Part shown: piece by piece, positions 1-7,409 of the stretch | How the letters are laid out: each line of letters opens with the position of its first letter | Position numbering within the stretch: position 1 is the first letter of the stretch | Origin: Variovorax boronicumulans | GTDB lineage: Bacteria; Pseudomonadota; Gammaproteobacteria; Burkholderiales; Burkholderiaceae_C | NCBI RefSeq assembly: GCF_007677875.1 | Contig: NZ_VEDO01000006.1 | Coordinates: forward strand, 186,001-250,000 | Reading direction: 5' to 3' | DNA length: 64,000 nt | The notes under the pieces: generated by a model | Seen by the model: only the letters and a program-made list of their open reading frames with translations | What the model was told of the DNA's origin: nothing | The model's database searches: none | Position numbers and translations under genes: made by a program

Positions 1-1336
1 TGCGCAGGCGGGCTTCGGCCAGCGTGGCGCGGTCGTTGACCTTGTCCTGTTCGCTGAGGTTGCGGTCGGACTCGCGACCCAATGCGTCGGTCTTGTTGTT
101 CAGCTGGCCGTCGAACGCCAGCAGGTCGCCCACATAGCTCTTCATGCGCGCGGCCAGGCCCGTGCTGGTTCCATCGTCGTTGCGCTGGATGAACAGCTTC
201 TTGACGTTCTCCAAGTCGCCCAGCGAGGTGCTGAGCTTGGAACCGTTGACGGTCAGGTTGCCGTCGCGCCCCATCGTGATGCCGATGTCGGACAGGGAAT
301 TGAACACGTTGCCGCTTGTACCGTTCGCCGTGAGCACGGACCGTAGGCTGTTGCGCAGGCCGACCGCCGTGGAGTCGCCCTGCAGGTCACCGGCCGTCTT
401 GGTCTCGCTGTCGTATTTCGTCGCCGTGCTCAGGAAGGTGTTGACCGCGTTGTAGGCGTCCACAAACTCCTGGATGTTCTTGGTCATCGCCTCCTTGTCC
501 ACGGTGGTCGTGATCAGCGCGTCAGCACCGACCGCCGTGACCTCGTTCAGCGAAATCGTCAAGCCCGGCACGGCATTGACCAGCTGGTTCTTGGCCGACG
601 TCACGGTGATGCCGTTGATCGTCGCCACCGCGTCCTGGGCCGCCTGGTAGGTGTTGGCCGCCATGCCTACGGCGGGCTGCGACAGGTCGAAATTCAGCCG
701 TGACAGGCCGCCGTTATCGGCATTGTTGCCATCGTCGTCGGCCGTGGTGATGCGAAAGCCCGACACCGCGCCCGTCTCTTTCGAGCGCAACATGAGCCGG
801 TCACCGGAGGCGTCGCTCAACACCGTGGCCACGACCCCGGAACCGGAGTCGTTGATCTTGGCGGCCACCTGGGCCAGCGTGTCGGTCGCTCCCACGGTGA
901 CATTGACGGCTGCGGCGGTGCCTGCGGTGAACACCCCGGCGTTCCAACTGCCCAGTTCCAGCGTCAGCTGGCCCGAGCCGATGCTGCCACCTGCAGAGAC
1001 GGCCGTGGAGACCGTAGATTGCGACTGCGCCAGCTTCTGCACACCCACAGAGAAACTGGTGGCCGCCGCGATGCCGGAGACGCTGACCGATACTGCCGAC
1101 TCCTTGGACGATTTGACGGCCAGCGTGTTCCAGCCGCTGTCCAGAGCGAGCTTGGAGGCCGCATCCTGCAGTGTGGAGACCAGAGACTTGATCTCCCCAT
1201 AGGACGACACCTTGGTCTGGATCTTCTCGGCCTTGGCCTGCAATCCTTCCAACGGCTTTTTCTCCAGCGCCACCAGCTTGCTGATGATGTCCTCGACCTC
1301 GAGGCCACTGCCGATACCAACCGATGTGATTGCCAT
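1..1336 (-). CDS. fliD: Flagellar hook-associated protein 2, filament cap (partial, C-terminus outside window)
   Basis: FliD forms the pentameric cap at the filament tip, where it directs incorporation of flagellin subunits. The leftward frame is open from the ATG at 1336 to the window edge (445 codons visible). It begins MAITSVGIGSGLEVEDII, the usual FliD start, with long S/T/A-rich stretches, and later residues read TVNGSKLSTSLGDLENVKKL, typical of the FliD C-terminal half. AGGAG lies about 7 bases before the ATG and fixes the start. The gene sits 115 bases downstream of flagellin fliC in the same direction, a common fliC-fliD order; a terminator hairpin lies between them, so fliD may have its own promoter. 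The last residues and stop codon are not visible. Confidence 0.93.
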   Translation of the reverse strand, partial: MAITSVGIGSGLEVEDIISKLVALEKKPLEGLQAKAEKIQTKVSSYGEIKSLVSTLQDAASKLALDSGWNTLAVKSSKESAVSVSVSGIAAATSFSVGVQKLAQSQSTVSTAVSAGGSIGSGQLTLELGSWNAGVFTAGTAAAVNVTVGATDTLAQVAAKINDSGSGVVATVLSDASGDRLMLRSKETGAVSGFRITTADDDGNNADNGGLSRLNFDLSQPAVGMAANTYQAAQDAVATINGITVTSAKNQLVNAVPGLTISLNEVTAVGADALITTTVDKEAMTKNIQEFVDAYNAVNTFLSTATKYDSETKTAGDLQGDSTAVGLRNSLRSVLTANGTSGNVFNSLSDIGITMGRDGNLTVNGSKLSTSLGDLENVKKLFIQRNDDGTSTGLAARMKSYVGDLLAFDGQLNNKTDALGRESDRNLSEQDKVNDRATLAEARLR

Positions 1337-1418
1337 GCCAATCTCCTAGCGCTCAAGGCGCACAAACGCAAAACGGCGGACAGGGTAGCACCCATGCCCG
1401 CCATCCAAAGCGCCGAAA

Positions 1419-1438
1419 AGCGCCCCTTGCGGGGCGCT
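1419..1438 (-). terminator. Rho-independent terminator after fliC
   Basis: A perfect 8-bp stem (AGCGCCCC / GGGGCGCT) with a 4-base loop is followed, reading leftward, by TTTT. It lies just downstream of the fliC stop and before fliD. This fits a terminator or attenuator that lets flagellin mRNA greatly exceed cap-protein mRNA. Confidence 0.75.
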
Positions 1439-1451
1439 CGCCGGTTGCTGC

Positions 1452-2651
1452 TTACTGCAGCAGGGCCAGCACGCCCTGCGGCAGCTGGTTGGCCTGGGCC
1501 ACCATGGCGGTGCCGGCCTGCTGCAGGATCTGGGTCCGCGACAGGTTGGCGGTTTCCTTCGCAAAGTCGGCGTCCACGATGCGGCCACGCGATGCCGAGA
1601 GGTTCTCCACCTGGATCTCGATCGAGCCCACCGCGTTCTCGAAGCGACTCTGCAGAGCACCGAGATCGGCGCGGGAGTTGTTGACCTGGTCGATCGCGTT
1701 GTCGATCTTCTTGAGGGCCACCCAGGCGTCAGCCTGCGTCTCCACCGTGAGCGTGTCGATGCCAGATACTGCAGTGCCACTGGCAGCCGCGATCGCGACC
1801 GACGAGAAGCCGGTGCTTGCCGCGCTCAGCCCGGAGAACGTGATGGCCGTGACAGCGTTGCCGGATGCGTCGACCTTGGAAGAGCGGAACTCCACGCTGA
1901 AACCAGTCACCTTGTCGCCGGACAGGAAAGCCGTGACACCGGTATCGGCCGACGCGCGGTTGATCGCTTCCACGACCTGACCCATGCGCTCCTGCGCCGA
2001 GCTGGCGGCCTTGATCGCGCCGAGGTCGGTGGTGACGCCATCGACCGTGATGGACAGCGTGTTGGCGGAGATGGCCGTCAGCGTGGTGATGCCGGACGCC
2101 GCGATGCCCGTGATCGAGGACGTGCCGTAGTTGACATTCGCCAGGCCCTTCGCCGTGGAGTTCGTCAGCGCTCCGACAGTGATGTTGTCGCCGGAGTTCG
2201 CGCCGACCTGGAACACGGCGCCGGAGAAGCTGCCGTCCAGGATCTTGGTGCCGTTGAAGTTCGTCTGCTTGGCGACGCGGTCGATTTCGTCGGTCAATTG
2301 CTTGACTTCGGCTTGCAGGGCCTTGCGGTCTGCAGTGCTGTTGGTGGCATTGGAGGACTGCACCGCCAGTTCACGCATGCGCTGCAGCATGTCGCCCACC
2401 TTGCCCAGCGCGCCTTCGGCCGTTTGCGACAGCGAGATGCCGTCGTTCGCGTTGCGCGCGGCCACCGTGTTGCCACGGACCTGCGTGCTCATGCGCTCGG
2501 CGATGGCCAGGCCGGCTGCGTCGTCCTTCGCGCTGTTCACGCGCAGGCCGGAAGACAGGCGCTGCATCGAGGTCGCCAACGAACTCTGCGAGGAACTGAG
2601 GTTTCGCTGCGCATTCAGCGAAATGACGTTGGTGTTGATGGTCTGTGCCAT
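1452..2651 (-). CDS. fliC: Flagellin (filament subunit), first copy
   Basis: The main filament protein, 399 residues. The start is MAQTINTNVISLNAQRNL, the canonical flagellin D0 segment, and the end (QILQQAGTAMVAQANQLPQ) is the canonical C-terminal coiled coil. The central region (about 150-300) is rich in Ser, Thr and Ala. The ATG at 2651 is preceded by GGAG; a longer open frame upstream lacks flagellin sequence and is not used. A sigma-28 promoter lies at 2804-2830 and a terminator at 1419-1438. A near-identical-length paralogue runs the opposite way from 3008. The S/T-rich centre and the nearby glycosyltransferase suggest the protein is O-glycosylated, which is inference. Confidence 0.97.
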   Translation of the reverse strand: MAQTINTNVISLNAQRNLSSSQSSLATSMQRLSSGLRVNSAKDDAAGLAIAERMSTQVRGNTVAARNANDGISLSQTAEGALGKVGDMLQRMRELAVQSSNATNSTADRKALQAEVKQLTDEIDRVAKQTNFNGTKILDGSFSGAVFQVGANSGDNITVGALTNSTAKGLANVNYGTSSITGIAASGITTLTAISANTLSITVDGVTTDLGAIKAASSAQERMGQVVEAINRASADTGVTAFLSGDKVTGFSVEFRSSKVDASGNAVTAITFSGLSAASTGFSSVAIAAASGTAVSGIDTLTVETQADAWVALKKIDNAIDQVNNSRADLGALQSRFENAVGSIEIQVENLSASRGRIVDADFAKETANLSRTQILQQAGTAMVAQANQLPQGVLALLQ

Positions 2652-3007
2652 GAAAAAACTCCAAAAAAGCGGCAAAACGCCGATCACAACGCCAGCACCG
2701 CGCTGGCCGCCCTGACCGGTGGCGGCGAGAAAGCTTTTGATTTCCAAGGCTTTTTCTCTGCCACTTTGCCGGCCAACGGGTCCTTCGGGACCCATTGCAC
2801 AGGTTTTCGGACCGCTCTCGGAAAACTTGAGGGCCCGTTTAAGTCTTGACGCAGAAAAGGTGCAACTTTTGGACGCTTTTCAGCCGTATGCGACGTCGAC
2901 GCGTGTCCAGAATTCCGAGCACGCCCAGGAACGTGGGCGCCGACGGCGCGCTGATCAGGCGCGACCGACACGGTTCCACCCCCTTGGACAAGCAGGAGCA
3001 CCCTTCC
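2652..3007. other. 356-base divergent intergenic region between the two flagellin genes
   Basis: No gene is supported here. The region contains the leftward FliA promoter for fliC (2804-2830), Shine-Dalgarno sequences for both flagellins (leftward GGAG just beside the fliC start; rightward AGGAG at 2994-2998), and a small GGGTCC..GGACCC palindrome around 2779-2793. For the rightward flagellin only a poor FliA-like match was found: GCAACTTT near 2862-2869 and GCCGTATG near 2883-2890, with spacing of 13 rather than 11. Confidence 0.7.
2804..2830 (-). promoter_or_regulatory. Sigma-28 (FliA) promoter of fliC
   Basis: Reading leftward, the -35 box TCAAGTTT (2830-2823) matches the FliA consensus exactly. 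An 11-base spacer follows, then the -10 box TCCGAAAA (2811-2804), 6 of 8 to GCCGATAA. The box spacing equals that of the flgM promoter in this window. The promoter lies about 150 bases before the fliC start, implying a long untranslated leader. Confidence 0.75.
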
Positions 3008-4210
3008 ATGGCCTCGACGATCAACACCAATTCCATCTCGCTCAACGCGCAGCGCAACCTGAGCGCTTCACAAGGCTCGCTGGCGACCTCGATGCAGCGC
3101 CTGTCGTCCGGCCTGCGCGTCAACAGCGCCAAGGACGACGCAGCCGGATTGGCCATCGCCGAGCGCATGAACACCCAGGTGCGCGGGCAGACGGTGGCAG
3201 CACGCAACGCCAACGACGGCATCTCGTTGGGCCAGACGGCAGAAGGCGCGCTGGGCAAGGTCGGCGACATGCTGCAGCGCATGCGCGAGCTGGCGGTGCA
3301 GGCGTCGAACGCCACCAATAGCAAGGCGGACCGTGCCGCGCTCCAAGCTGAGGTGGCGCAGTTGCGCGACGAAGTTGACAGGGTGGCGAAGCAGACCAGC
3401 TTCAACGGTACCAAGATCCTGGACGGTACGTTCTCGGGCGCCGTGTTCCAGGTCGGCGCCAATTCGGGCGACAACATCACGGTCGGCGCACTGACGGATA
3501 CCACGGCCAAGGGTCTGTCGCGGATCGCATATGGCACCTCCACGATCACCGGAATCGCCGCCGCCGGTATCACCTCGCTCAACGCAATCAGCGGCAGCAC
3601 GCTGTCGATCACGATTGGCGGCGTCACCACGGACCTGGGGCCGATCAAGGCTGCCAACTCCAGCACGGAGCGCCTGGGCCAGGTCATCGAAGCCATCAAC
3701 CGCAAATCGGCCGATACCGGCGTGACGGCCTTCCTGTCCGGCGACCAGGTGAACGGTTTCTCGGTGGACTTCCGCTCGTCCCGCGTGGACGCCTCGGGCA
3801 ACGCCGTGACCGGCATCACCTTCGCTGGCCTCACCGCAGCGGGCACGGGCATCAGTTCCGTGGCCATCGTGGCGGCTTCGGGCACCGCCACCTCCGGCAT
3901 CGACACGCTGACCATCGCCACGCAGGCCGACGCCTGGGTGGCGCTGAAGAAGATCGACAGTGCCTTGGACCAGGTCAACGAGGCCCGAGCCGATCTGGGC
4001 GCCTTGCAAAGCCGTTTCGAGAACTCCGTGGCCAACGTCGAGATCCAGATCGAGAACCTCGCCGCGGCCCGCGGGCGCATCGTCGACGCCGACTTCGCCA
4101 AGGAAACGGCCAACCTGTCGCGCACGCAGATCCTGCAGCAGGCCGGCACGGCGATGGTCGCCCAGGCCAACCAGTTGCCGCAGCAGGTGCTCCAGCTGCT
4201 GCAGTCCTGA
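3008..4210 (+). CDS. Flagellin (filament subunit), second copy
   Basis: A second flagellin of 400 residues, beginning MASTINTNSISLNAQRNL and ending NQLPQQVLQLLQS. It is colinear with fliC along its whole length, with most differences in the central domain. AGGAG at 2994-2998 is about 9 bases before the ATG at 3008 and sets the start; the frame is open further upstream without flagellin sequence. It is transcribed divergently from fliC and followed, after a 67-base gap with a weak GGGCCG/CGGCCC hairpin at 4237-4258, by an ATP-grasp gene in the same direction. It may form a minor or alternative filament subunit. No strong FliA box was found upstream, so its regulation is unclear. Confidence 0.96.
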   Translation: MASTINTNSISLNAQRNLSASQGSLATSMQRLSSGLRVNSAKDDAAGLAIAERMNTQVRGQTVAARNANDGISLGQTAEGALGKVGDMLQRMRELAVQASNATNSKADRAALQAEVAQLRDEVDRVAKQTSFNGTKILDGTFSGAVFQVGANSGDNITVGALTDTTAKGLSRIAYGTSTITGIAAAGITSLNAISGSTLSITIGGVTTDLGPIKAANSSTERLGQVIEAINRKSADTGVTAFLSGDQVNGFSVDFRSSRVDASGNAVTGITFAGLTAAGTGISSVAIVAASGTATSGIDTLTIATQADAWVALKKIDSALDQVNEARADLGALQSRFENSVANVEIQIENLAAARGRIVDADFAKETANLSRTQILQQAGTAMVAQANQLPQQVLQLLQS

Positions 4211-4277
4211 AACAGCCCGCGGCCGAACGAAGGTATGGGCCGACCTCGTGCGCGGCCCCGCGTGAGAATTGCCCGCC

Positions 4278-5381
4278 ATGCACTTTCTGATTCTCTCGGG
4301 TGCCAACGAACGCGCCATCGTCGCGGCATGTCGAAACCTGAGCAGCGACGGCATCGGGTTCTCGATCATCGCGCGTCCCCGGCATGATCCGATCGCCCGG
4401 AGTTTCTTGTCTCCTCACATCGTGGCCACGCGCACGCAGGACGTGCTGGACGTGGACGATCTGGTGCAGACCATCCTGACAGTACGCGATCGGATGCCAA
4501 CGAGGCTGATCTACCTGCCAGCCTCCGAGGCGCTGAACAGGCTCATCCTGCTGCACCGCGAGCGGATTGCCAAGGAGTGCAGGCTGGAGATTCCCCTGCC
4601 CTCACTGGCCACCTACGAACGACTGTCTGACAAGGCCAGCTTCAATGCGCTGGCCCGGCAGTTCGGGCTGGAACTGCCGCCGACGGAGAGCTCCCCCGGC
4701 ACAGCACCGCTGCCGCTGGTCGCCAAACCGCATGCCGAGTTCGACGCGGCGACACAGCGCAAGCTCTATCCGGTGCTGATGTTCGAGGAAAACGAGCGGC
4801 GCGCGTTCTTCGCCAAGGAGAACGTCTCCAATTACTTCTTCCAGCGCTTCGTGCAGGGCTCCAGCCACTACTACCTGATGTTCTTCGACCGTGACGGACG
4901 CTGCGCGAGCCTGTTCCAGGAAAACATGGCCCAGCAACCTGGCGGAAAGTCCATCCTGGCGGCGCAAAGCTGCGACTGCCCGTCGCCGGATTTCCTGGAG
5001 CGGCTAACCCGCTGCATCGGGTCCACGGGCTTTTACGGCTTCTGCATGGTGGAGGCGATCACGGTGGAAAAGCGCAGCTACCTCATCGAGCTCAACCCCC
5101 GGCTATGGGGCCCGCTGTCGCTGGCCCTGCGCGCCGGATTCCGGATCGCCTGGCTCGGCGCACCGGAGACCATGTCCCCCCCTGCACCACCGCACCGCAC
5201 GGTGCGCTATGCCTGGCTGTCGGGCATGCTGACCACCCGCCTGGCCGGCCGCAAGATTCGGTGGTATCCGCGCAAGCGCCGCGACTTCTACAGGCATCTG
5301 TGGTCGTTCGTCCGGCAGGACATTTATTGCAGCACGCCGGCCAGCCTGCCCATGGCTGCACGCGAACTGCGCAGACCCTGA
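4278..5381 (+). CDS. ATP-grasp domain protein (carboxylate-amine/thiol ligase type)
   Basis: 367 residues. The N-terminal third looks like a Rossmann-type pre-ATP-grasp domain (HFLILSGANERAIVAACRNL). The C-terminal half has ATP-grasp hallmarks: a lysine-bearing strand (PLVAKPHAEF), and GFYGFCMVEAI (about 251) followed by YLIELNPRLWG (about 268-278), whose E and N normally bind metal and ATP phosphates. Such enzymes activate a carboxylate as acyl-phosphate and join it to an amine or thiol; the substrate here is unknown. An in-frame TTG at 4269 is an alternative start. It lies between flagellin and a methyltransferase gene (27-base gap), so a role in flagellin or glycan modification is inferred. 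Confidence 0.8.
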   Translation: MHFLILSGANERAIVAACRNLSSDGIGFSIIARPRHDPIARSFLSPHIVATRTQDVLDVDDLVQTILTVRDRMPTRLIYLPASEALNRLILLHRERIAKECRLEIPLPSLATYERLSDKASFNALARQFGLELPPTESSPGTAPLPLVAKPHAEFDAATQRKLYPVLMFEENERRAFFAKENVSNYFFQRFVQGSSHYYLMFFDRDGRCASLFQENMAQQPGGKSILAAQSCDCPSPDFLERLTRCIGSTGFYGFCMVEAITVEKRSYLIELNPRLWGPLSLALRAGFRIAWLGAPETMSPPAPPHRTVRYAWLSGMLTTRLAGRKIRWYPRKRRDFYRHLWSFVRQDIYCSTPASLPMAARELRRP

Positions 5382-5407
5382 AACCCTTTTGACAACGAAA
5401 GCCTGAG

Positions 5408-6265
5408 ATGACCGACATGCCTGCCCAGCTGACCCAAGACTCGCTGCTCGACCTATGGCACTCGACCGGCAAGCACGGCGTCTACCAGCAGCTTCCCGCC
5501 TTCCTTGTCCGAGACTTCGGCGTGACCGCACCGGTAGACGAACGCTGGCGCGGTGACCGGACCCGTCTGGACTATCTGCGAACGCGCATCGACTTTCGCG
5601 GGCTTCGCGTGGTGGACATCGGGGCGAATACCGGCTTCTTCAGTCTCACATTGGCGCATGACGATGCAGCGCAAGTGACGGCCGTCGAGCCGGACCCGGC
5701 CAACAGCAACTTTCTGAGGGCGGTCGCACGACACTACGGGCTGAGCCAGATGCAGACCAGCAGCACACCCGTCACGCTGGAAACCGTGGCCGCATTGCCT
5801 ACGTCCGACCTGGTGCTGTTGCTGAACGTGTTGCACCATGCCGGCGACGATTTCGACCGTCGCCACGTGTCCGAGCCGGGCGCACTGGCCGCCTACATGA
5901 CCGAGTACCTGAGCCGACTGGCGCGCACAACGGAGCGGATGGTGTTTCAGCTGGGCTACAACTGGTGCGGCAACAAGGCCACGCCGGTGTTTCCAGGAGT
6001 GCGCGAGCCCTATGCAATGCTGGACTACTTGCAACCGGTCATGGAAGCCGCCGGCTGGGTCATGGAAAGCGCGGCACTGCGCTTCGACGTGGACGATCCC
6101 CGCATGGTCGAGATTTCCCCCGATCCCGGTCTGCCTGCATTGATGGCGCCCTCCGACGAACTGTTGGCACAACCAGGCGTTCAGGAGTTGATCGGAGCAC
6201 GCCCACTGACACGCGTCAGCGAGTTCTACGCGCGTCCTCTCCTGATTTGCCGCAAGGCCGGCTGA
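5408..6265 (+). CDS. Class I SAM-dependent methyltransferase
   Basis: 285 residues. Motif I is VVDIGANTGFFS (about 69-80), followed by an acidic end of strand 2 (AVEPDP), and a later DLVLLLNVLHHAG (about 134-146) resembles the post-II motif of CmoB/DUF1698-type methyltransferases, which act on small or RNA substrates. The C-terminal part has FQLGYNW and DYLQPVMEAAGW. It starts 27 bases after the ATP-grasp stop and probably forms a two-gene unit with it. The neighbourhood suggests methylation of a flagellin-linked sugar or of an intermediate made by the adjacent genes; the true substrate cannot be read from sequence. Confidence 0.82.
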   Translation: MTDMPAQLTQDSLLDLWHSTGKHGVYQQLPAFLVRDFGVTAPVDERWRGDRTRLDYLRTRIDFRGLRVVDIGANTGFFSLTLAHDDAAQVTAVEPDPANSNFLRAVARHYGLSQMQTSSTPVTLETVAALPTSDLVLLLNVLHHAGDDFDRRHVSEPGALAAYMTEYLSRLARTTERMVFQLGYNWCGNKATPVFPGVREPYAMLDYLQPVMEAAGWVMESAALRFDVDDPRMVEISPDPGLPALMAPSDELLAQPGVQELIGARPLTRVSEFYARPLLICRKAG

Positions 6266-6273
6266 ACGCCGGC
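6257..6273. terminator. Short hairpin between convergent genes
   Basis: GCCGGC-TGAAC-GCCGGC forms a 6-bp stem over the methyltransferase stop codon, just before the convergent aminotransferase stop at 6282. There is no T run, so it is only a possible bidirectional terminator. Confidence 0.35.
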
Positions 6274-6281
6274 GGCGCCGC

Positions 6282-7409
6282 TCACCAAGGGTGGCGGATC
6301 AGCTGGATGGTGCGCTCGACCACGTCCAGGTCCAGTTCCGAGTAGATCGGCAGGCACAGGACCTGGCTGGATGCGCGTGCCGCGACTGGCAGGTTGTCGC
6401 GTGCGGCGGAAGGCAGCCCCTTGTACATGGGGAAGTCGCTGATCAGCGGGTAGAAGTACCTGCGCGCATAGATTCCCCGTTCCTTGAGCACCTGGTAGAG
6501 CTGGTCGCGGCTCATCGGATAGACCGGATGCTCCACCATGATCGGGAAGTAGGCGTGGTTGGCACGAGACTCGCCCGCGTCGTCGACGCAGCGCACGCCC
6601 TTGACCGATGCAAGCCCTTCACGGTACATCGCATCGATCACGCGGCGCTTCTCCAATGCCGCGTCGATGTGCTTGAGCTGCAGCAGCCCCATCGCGGCGT
6701 TGACCTCGCTCATCTTGCCGTTGATGCCGGGCGCCACAACCGTCACTTCGTCCACGAAGCCGAAATTCTTCAGGTGGTCGATGCGCTTCTTGGTCTTGGC
6801 ATCGGGCGAAATGATGGCGCCGCCCTCGAAGGTGGTGAACACCTTGGTGGCATGAAAGCTCAGGACGGACAGGTCGCCGTACTGCAGGACGCTCGCATCC
6901 TCGCAGCGCACTCCGAAGGCGTGCGCGGCGTCGTAAATGACCTTCAGACCGTAGTTGTCGGCGATCTGCTCGATGCGCTTGACGTCGCAGGGATGGCCGT
7001 AGCAGTGGACGGGCATGATTGCCGTCGTCTGTGGCGTGATCGCCGCCTCGATCTTGTCCGGATCCAGATTCAGCGTTTGGGGGTCGACATCGACGAACAC
7101 CGGCTTGATGCCGTTCCACAGCAGCGAATGCGCCGTGGCGACGAACGAGTATGGAGTGGTGATGACCTCCCCCGTGATGCGCAAGGCCTGCAAGGCCGTG
7201 ACGAGGCCGATGGTGCAGTTGGCGAACAGCGAGATGTGGGCCACCCCCAGGTATTCGCACAGCGCATGTTCGAACTGCTGGTGGAACGGGCCGTTGTTGG
7301 TCAGGATGCGGCTGCTCCAGATCTTCTCCAGATAAGGGATGAAGTCTTCCAGCGGCGGCAGGCTGGGTTGCGCCACATAGACCATGCGCGGCTCGGGTTC
7401 GTGTTTCAT
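6282..7409 (-). CDS. DegT/DnrJ/EryC1/StrS family aminotransferase
   Basis: 375 residues of fold-type I PLP enzyme, the family that aminates keto groups of nucleotide sugars (or dehydrates them) during synthesis of amino- or deoxysugars. Visible hallmarks are TTPYSFVATAHSLLW, YDAAHAFGV with the PLP-pyridine Asp, and the Schiff-base lysine in SFHATKVF (about 187). The ATG at 7409 has AGGAGG upstream; the much longer open frame beyond it is the shadow of the next gene. Its ATG overlaps the stop of the upstream glycosyltransferase (ATGA), indicating translational coupling. It probably makes the amino sugar transferred by that enzyme, which is inference from context. Confidence 0.9.
   Translation of the reverse strand: MKHEPEPRMVYVAQPSLPPLEDFIPYLEKIWSSRILTNNGPFHQQFEHALCEYLGVAHISLFANCTIGLVTALQALRITGEVITTPYSFVATAHSLLWNGIKPVFVDVDPQTLNLDPDKIEAAITPQTTAIMPVHCYGHPCDVKRIEQIADNYGLKVIYDAAHAFGVRCEDASVLQYGDLSVLSFHATKVFTTFEGGAIISPDAKTKKRIDHLKNFGFVDEVTVVAPGINGKMSEVNAAMGLLQLKHIDAALEKRRVIDAMYREGLASVKGVRCVDDAGESRANHAYFPIMVEHPVYPMSRDQLYQVLKERGIYARRYFYPLISDFPMYKGLPSAARDNLPVAARASSQVLCLPIYSELDLDVVERTIQLIRHPW

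Noticed and set aside
2862-2890. FliA promoter for the rightward flagellin
   Set aside because: GCAACTTT and GCCGTATG are 13 bases apart and the -10 matches only at GCCG; kept only as a remark.
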